DNA of 64,000 nucleotides from assembly GCA_937958995.1 (NCBI GenBank), contig CALGAP010000011.1:186001-250000 (forward strand), read 5' to 3'. A model generated the notes under the pieces. It was not told the DNA's origin. It did not search any database and saw only the letters and a program-made list of their open reading frames with translations. The translations under genes were made by a program, and so were the position numbers. Source of the stretch: an uncultured Chitinophagaceae bacterium. Lineage in GTDB: Bacteria > Bacteroidota > Bacteroidia > Chitinophagales > Chitinophagaceae. Below, in pieces: positions 60,164-64,000 of this stretch; position 1 is the first letter of the stretch, and each line of letters starts with the position of its first letter.

Positions 60164-60385
60164 ATGAACCGATTCCGGCGATTTATTGAATGGCAGGCAT
60201 TTGGGGTGTGTACAAGGATTGGTGAACGACTCGGCATCGCCACATCCCGCATACGCACCTGGTTTGTCTATGTTTCTTTCCTTACCATGGGGTCTCCCCT
60301 GATTATTTATTTTATACTTGCTTTCTGGATGAACATCAAGCGTTACATTGCATCCGTTCGCCGCAACCCGTTGAAGTATGAGTAA
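60164..60385 (+). CDS. Small PspC-domain membrane protein
   Basis: A 73-residue protein: amphipathic N-terminus (RFIEWQAFGVCTRIGERLGIATSRIRTWFVYVSFL) followed by one hydrophobic helix (MGSPLIIYFILAFWMNI, about 41-57). The pattern GVCTRIGERLGI...R..FV..SF corresponds to the PspC domain (G.c.GiAe.lgi). Members bind the envelope-stress regulator PspB or act alone. No other psp genes are near; the following AraC gene starts 88 bases downstream. Confidence 0.85.
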   Translation: MNRFRRFIEWQAFGVCTRIGERLGIATSRIRTWFVYVSFLTMGSPLIIYFILAFWMNIKRYIASVRRNPLKYE

Positions 60386-60397
60386 AGGGTTGAGTAA

Positions 60398-60430
60398 TAA
60401 CTGCTAGCGATTTGACAAGTGTTAAAATCA
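60398..60430 (+). promoter_or_regulatory. Weak candidate promoter of the AraC-family gene
   Basis: TTTG at about 60411-60414, then CATTTTTG at about 60430-60437, resembling the TTTG ... TAnnTTTG arrangement with one mismatch in the -7 box and a short spacer. Support is weak. Confidence 0.2.
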
Positions 60431-60473
60431 TTTTTGCAGTGCATGCTGGCACGCTTTGTGCCTTTCGTGCGCG

Positions 60474-61499
60474 ATGATAGACGTAAAAGATTTTGGTGTG
60501 TTTAGCTTCGACATGACTAATACGGACTATGAGGTGCTGTTACACGATTTTGCCAGCAGAATGCGCGGACGTGTATATAATCACCATTTTGAACTGCCGC
60601 CCGACTATGGCATAGGACAAGTCCAGTATTTTAAACTTCCCAATGGCCTTCACGCTGCCCTTTTTGATTTTATATGGAACAGGGACTGGATGTTTCACCG
60701 CGCCAGGAACGAGGACGAGTTTTATACACTTCGCTTCGAAGAAGTGGTGGTGCCAGGAGAGCTGGAAGTAACTGTGGACGACCAAAAGATCGTGGAAAAC
60801 AATACCAGGCGATATATGTCGTACCTGAGCAGTTCGCGCACCAACTGGTCGTACAAAGGAAGCGCGGGCGCGCATCTGCGCGGTGTCAGTATCATATTCA
60901 GCAAAAAGTGGCTGGCGGGCTATCTCGATATCAACTCTACCGAAGATGTATTGTCGGCCTACCTTTCCATGAAAGCAGGCAACCTGGGCATGGAGCCGCT
61001 GGACGCACAATACCGGCAGTGGATGAACGCGATGTGGGAGACCGAGCAAAATGATCCGTTGCGCATGACGAAAATTCAAAACCGCGTGATGCTGATGATC
61101 GAACGTTTCTTTGCTCATCTCATTGAAAAAATGCAAAACCCCGCGCTTGCAGTCAATCTTGCCCCCGAAGATCTGAAGCGCGTGATGCATATCGAATCTA
61201 TTCTTACTGAAAATATATACCAGCAACCACCGCCCATTCAACAACTGGCGAAAATTGCCTCTGTAAGCGAGTCGAAGCTGAAGAAAGACTTCAAGACTAT
61301 GTTTAAGACGCCCATTTACGAATACTACCAGAAGGCACGCATGCAGGTTGCCCGCGAAAAACTACTCACCGGCGAATTTTCTGTGAAAGAGGTTGCGATG
61401 GAGCTGGGTTATGCTAACCTCAGCAATTTCACCGTGGCCTTCAAGAAAGAGTTCGGTGTGCTGCCCAGCCGTCTGCTGAAACAGGAAGTGAAGGATTAG
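60474..61499 (+). CDS. AraC-family transcriptional regulator
   Basis: A 341-residue protein from ATG 60474 (MIDVKDFGVFSFDMTN); an upstream TTG is less likely. The N-terminal 230 residues are a ligand-sensing region resembling the cupin-like part of Bacteroidota AraC proteins. The C-terminal domain (about 245-338) has two HTH motifs: IQQLAKIASVSESKLKKDFKTMF and VKEVAMELGYANLSNFTVAFKKEFGVLPS. Target genes cannot be told; it is flanked by PspC and a DUF4382 lipoprotein. Confidence 0.92.
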   Translation: MIDVKDFGVFSFDMTNTDYEVLLHDFASRMRGRVYNHHFELPPDYGIGQVQYFKLPNGLHAALFDFIWNRDWMFHRARNEDEFYTLRFEEVVVPGELEVTVDDQKIVENNTRRYMSYLSSSRTNWSYKGSAGAHLRGVSIIFSKKWLAGYLDINSTEDVLSAYLSMKAGNLGMEPLDAQYRQWMNAMWETEQNDPLRMTKIQNRVMLMIERFFAHLIEKMQNPALAVNLAPEDLKRVMHIESILTENIYQQPPPIQQLAKIASVSESKLKKDFKTMFKTPIYEYYQKARMQVAREKLLTGEFSVKEVAMELGYANLSNFTVAFKKEFGVLPSRLLKQEVKD

Positions 61500-61860
61500 T
61501 GTGCCCGTAAAGGCAAAAAGCGCCACGAAATCAGTCATTTCAAATCTTTACAGGTAGCATCGTGACTATTTCAGGTACGACCGCGTGGCAAAGCGGTATA
61601 ATTTTGTATCTAATCCCCCTGACTTTTATTGGCCCCGTTTTTATTTCTAATATCCCTGTGGAGACCCCTTGTCATTTGCTATATAGACGCCGGATGCGTT
61701 TTATCTAAAAAAGCATGCAAAAACCTAAAAACTGGTAATCCCTTTGAAAACAATAGTTTAAAGCTCCTGAGGGGAGCTTTTCACTTTTCCGGCCTGAAAA
61801 GCTGCCCTAGATTGGTACACTTTGTGATTTCCGGGATGTACAAATCAATACATGCACGCT
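61500..61860 (+). other. Gap between AraC gene and DUF4382 lipoprotein gene
   Basis: About 360 bases without a supported gene. TAATTTTG at about 61600 matches TAnnTTTG, but no TTTG lies at the right upstream distance. A small hairpin AGCTCC-TGAG-GGAGCT occurs near 61761-61776, followed by TTTTCACTTTT, which could be a short terminator. Confidence 0.35.
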
Positions 61861-62664
61861 ATGAAAAGACTATTTCAATGGACCCCTGTTTTCGTATTGT
61901 TTTCCCTGCTGATTGTTTCGTGCGACAGTGACGAGTCGCTCATCCAGGGAAGAGCGAAACTGGAGGTGAGACTCACCGATGATCCCGGCGACTATGAAGC
62001 TGTGTACATCGATGTACGCGATGTGCAGATCAATGTATCCGGCGACTCTGCCAATGATAATGGCTGGCAAAGTCTGCAGGGTGTAAACGCAGGCATCTAC
62101 AACCTGCTGGATTTGGTAAATGATAAAGACACGCTGCTGGCACTGGCCGATATTCCCAGCGGCCGCCTGCAACAAATGCGGCTGATACTCGGTCCCAACA
62201 ACAGCGTAGTGATCGATGGCGAGGAGTTTGATTTGAAAACGCCCAGCGCTCAACAAAGCGGACTAAAGCTGAACATTCACCAGGATGTAAAGGCTGGCAT
62301 GTTGTACACCATCCTGCTCGACTTCGATGTGGCGAAATCCATCGTAAAAACCGGCAACAAAAATTTCATTCTTAAACCAGTGATCCGCACCATCCTCAAC
62401 GAAGCCGGCATACAGACCGGCGATATTAAAGGATGGGTGCTGCCCGATTCGGTGCTCACATCGGTATTGGCCCTGCAAGGACAAGATACCGTTGCCAGCA
62501 CCTATACCGACAACACCGGCGGCTATATGATCAAAGGACTCAACCCGGGAAGCTACGATCTGCACTATTTGCCTGCAGACTCAGGGTGGAATAAGGAAGT
62601 AAGAACAGGAGTAAACGTGAATGCCAGGCAGGTGACGGTGGTGGATACGGTGTCGTTACATTAA
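61861..62664 (+). CDS. DUF4382-domain lipoprotein
   Basis: A 267-residue protein. ATG 61861 (MKRLFQWTPVFVLFSLLIVSC) gives a lipobox with Cys about 21. Residues about 33-180 match the DUF4382 pattern (LEVRLTDDPGDYEAVYIDVRDVQI, IYNLLDLVNDKDTLLALADIPSGRLQQMRLILGPNNSVVIDG). A carboxypeptidase-regulatory-like beta sandwich follows (about 190-267, IKGWVLPDSVLTSVLALQGQDTVASTYTDNTGGYMIKGLNPGSYDLHYLP). Function unknown; both parts are typical of envelope proteins. Confidence 0.87.
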   Translation: MKRLFQWTPVFVLFSLLIVSCDSDESLIQGRAKLEVRLTDDPGDYEAVYIDVRDVQINVSGDSANDNGWQSLQGVNAGIYNLLDLVNDKDTLLALADIPSGRLQQMRLILGPNNSVVIDGEEFDLKTPSAQQSGLKLNIHQDVKAGMLYTILLDFDVAKSIVKTGNKNFILKPVIRTILNEAGIQTGDIKGWVLPDSVLTSVLALQGQDTVASTYTDNTGGYMIKGLNPGSYDLHYLPADSGWNKEVRTGVNVNARQVTVVDTVSLH

Positions 62665-62816
62665 CGTTTTTCATCCCCCAATTTTCCTTCTTCGTCATCA
62701 CTTAGCCTGAAATATTCGCAGCGGCAACTATTTTGTCATTAAAATCTCCCCAATGAACAATATCGTTACGCTCATCGTGGTGCTGTTTGCTGTTCATTTC
62801 TGCCACGCAGAGGTTG

Positions 62817-63626
62817 CTACGAAGAATGTAAATACCCCGCCATTTCATCCCTGTACTTCCTCGCCGCTTCGCCGGCTTTATACGCAAAGTCTTCCCCATG
62901 AGAAGCAAAGATCACTGCACGGCTTACATTCACCAGTATGCCTACGTCTTTGTTCATCGCTTTGGCAGAAATATTTTTCAGGCTTCCTCCCTGCGCGCCT
63001 ACACCGGGCACAAGGTAAAAATGATCGGGCGTAATTTTGCGGATGTTTTCAAATTCCGAAGCCTGGGTGGCGCCCACAACAAACATCAGGTTTTCGGGTG
63101 TACCCCATTGTGAGGCAGTCTTCATCACTTTTTCATACAACAGTTCTCCGCCCGCCTGCTGCAATTCAAAGTCTTTGGCTCCGGCATTGGAGGTAAGACC
63201 AAGCAGGATAGTCCATTTGCCCGCATAATCCAGGAAGGGCTGTACGCTGTCGCTGCCCATATAAGGTGCCACAGTGATGGCATCGAAATCGAGGGCTTCG
63301 AAAAACGCTTTGGCATATTGGGCGGAAGTGTTGCCGATATCGCCGCGCTTGGCATCGGCAATGGTGAAATGCGTTTTGGGAATATAGTCGAGCGTCTTGG
63401 CCATAGCTTCCCAGCCCGGCAGACCAAGCGCTTCATAAAAGGCTGTATTAATCTTATAGCTCACGCAATATTCCTGCGTGGCGTCGATAATCTGCTGGTT
63501 GAAGGCAAAAACGGGATCGGGCTCGGATAATAAGTGACGCGGAATTTTGGTGATATCGCTATCGAGACCAATGCAGAGGTATGATTGTTTCTTACGTATC
63601 TCTTCTACCAATTGCTGACGTGTCAT
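62817..63626 (-). CDS. pyrF: Orotidine-5'-phosphate decarboxylase, type 2
   Basis: A 269-residue TIM-barrel enzyme making UMP. ATG 63626 (MTRQQLVEEIRKKQSYLCIGLDSD) overlaps the kynureninase stop by 4 bases (ATGA). The catalytic Lys/Asp array is in FTIADAKRGDIGNTSAQYAKAFF (about 84-106). VAPYMGSDSVQPF and FYLVPGVGAQGG complete the phosphate site. Length and the DAKRGDIGNT form identify the type 2 (mycobacterial/Bacteroidota) branch. Confidence 0.96.
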   Translation of the reverse strand: MTRQQLVEEIRKKQSYLCIGLDSDITKIPRHLLSEPDPVFAFNQQIIDATQEYCVSYKINTAFYEALGLPGWEAMAKTLDYIPKTHFTIADAKRGDIGNTSAQYAKAFFEALDFDAITVAPYMGSDSVQPFLDYAGKWTILLGLTSNAGAKDFELQQAGGELLYEKVMKTASQWGTPENLMFVVGATQASEFENIRKITPDHFYLVPGVGAQGGSLKNISAKAMNKDVGILVNVSRAVIFASHGEDFAYKAGEAARKYRDEMAGYLHSS

Positions 63627-64000
63627 GCGTGTTCTACGTGTTGTTGAAGTATTTGTGAGAGAATATGCGCAAATTGCCAAACTTCGGCAAAACTATTATA
63701 CAGCGGCACAGGCGCCAGGCGAATTACATTGGGTTCGCGCCAGTCGGTCATCACCCCTGCTTCAAACAGTGCTTCAAAAATTGCCTTGCCATTTCGCAGC
63801 ATCAGCATACTGAGCTGGCAGCCGTGTTCCTCATCGGCACGCGGAGTGATGAACTGGATAATTCCTTCGTTGTTGATACCATCCAGCAAGTAACACAGGT
63901 ATGAATAAAGCAATTTGCTTTTAGCCTGCAATTTTTCAAAACCGGCTTCTTCAAATATTTCCAAACTCGCGCGGTGCGCGGCATACAACAAAGGCGATGG
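63623..64000 (-). CDS. kynU: Kynureninase, C-terminal part (5' end outside the window)
   Basis: The frame is open to the right edge, so only about the last 125 residues are visible. They read LLYAAHRASLEIFEEAGFEKLQAKSKLLYSYLCYLLD, ITPRADEEHGCQLSMLML and GVMTDWREPNVIRLAPVPLYNSFAEVWQFAHIL, a clear kynureninase C-terminus (PLP enzyme converting kynurenine to anthranilate, or 3-hydroxykynurenine to 3-hydroxyanthranilate). The PLP lysine lies outside. It overlaps pyrF by 4 bases, coupling tryptophan catabolism or NAD synthesis to pyrimidine synthesis. Confidence 0.93.
   Translation of the reverse strand, partial: PSPLLYAAHRASLEIFEEAGFEKLQAKSKLLYSYLCYLLDGINNEGIIQFITPRADEEHGCQLSMLMLRNGKAIFEALFEAGVMTDWREPNVIRLAPVPLYNSFAEVWQFAHILSQILQQHVEHA

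Noticed and set aside
62753..63034. Plus-strand frame with a signal-peptide-like start (MNNIVTLIVVLFAVHFCHAE)
   Set aside because: Only the first 21 codons are free of pyrF; the rest is antisense to pyrF with no protein-like pattern.

Overview
The window looks like a chromosomal segment of a Bacteroidota bacterium, most likely class Chitinophagia (Chitinophagaceae-like). The evidence is a complete FecI-type sigma / FecR / SusC / SusD block, OmpA-PD40 and PspC proteins, a DUF6520-type secreted peptide, DUF6702, many lipoproteins with 'SC' lipoboxes, starts without Shine-Dalgarno sequences, and a typical Bacteroidota ribosomal alpha-operon gene order. No phage, transposase, rRNA or CRISPR array was seen. 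Both ends cut genes: an alpha-2-macroglobulin on the left and a kynureninase on the right.

Layout. 1-6.5 kb: alpha-2-macroglobulin, OmpA-PD40 protein, a GT2 glycosyltransferase and tRNA-Met(CAU). 7.2-14.4 kb: ECF sigma, FecR anti-sigma, SusC and SusD, a self-contained glycan or nutrient uptake locus under surface signalling. 14.4-16.2 kb: a secreted four-cysteine peptide and a MauE/DoxX-like membrane protein separated by about 600 bases of structured, apparently non-coding DNA, with a possible decayed gene beside them. 16.4-23.3 kb: a Tat-exported sugar isomerase-like protein, a gluconokinase-type FGGY kinase coupled to a GH13 lipoprotein, a cysteine desulfurase and GlmM. 23.4-28 kb: a methyltransferase, then an LTA-synthase-type sulfatase overlapping a large lipoprotein that resembles a clan-A glycoside hydrolase. 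28-34.8 kb: PAP2, a CBS-domain membrane protein, a lipoprotein esterase, and a DUF6702 / HupE / M1 peptidase group. 34.8-36.1 kb: an SPFH protein, an Arc-type ribbon-helix-helix protein and a 24-residue membrane peptide behind two tandem palindromes. 36.2-40.2 kb: a MORN-repeat protein, a large BNR propeller protein and a lipocalin-like lipoprotein.

40.2-45.6 kb is the housekeeping block infA-rpmJ-rpsM-rpsK-rpsD-rpoA-rplQ followed by carA-aroQ, all on the minus strand, with terminator-like hairpins inside it. 45.9-54.4 kb: a conserved hypothetical gene, an aldo/keto reductase, and a complete TetR-TolC-HlyD-ABC-ABC-permease-permease export operon built like the E. coli cecR-ybhGFSR set but with unfused ATPases. 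54.6-64 kb: homogentisate dioxygenase, a YfcE-like phosphodiesterase, aconitase coupled to a GH18 chitinase, PspC, an AraC regulator, a DUF4382 lipoprotein, pyrF and kynureninase.

Two families of dispersed intergenic repeats occur. One is a roughly 43-base REP-like palindrome with clear copies near 17.35, 46.43 and 54.59 kb and a diverged copy near 45.78 kb. The other is a GGTTTCGGG-type repeat near 45.66 and 60.05 kb. The strongest candidates for something undescribed are the SPFH/RHH/micropeptide operon with its helically phased palindromes, the MauE/secreted-cysteine-peptide cassette with its pseudoknot-capable spacer, and the sulfatase-coupled glycosidase-like lipoprotein.
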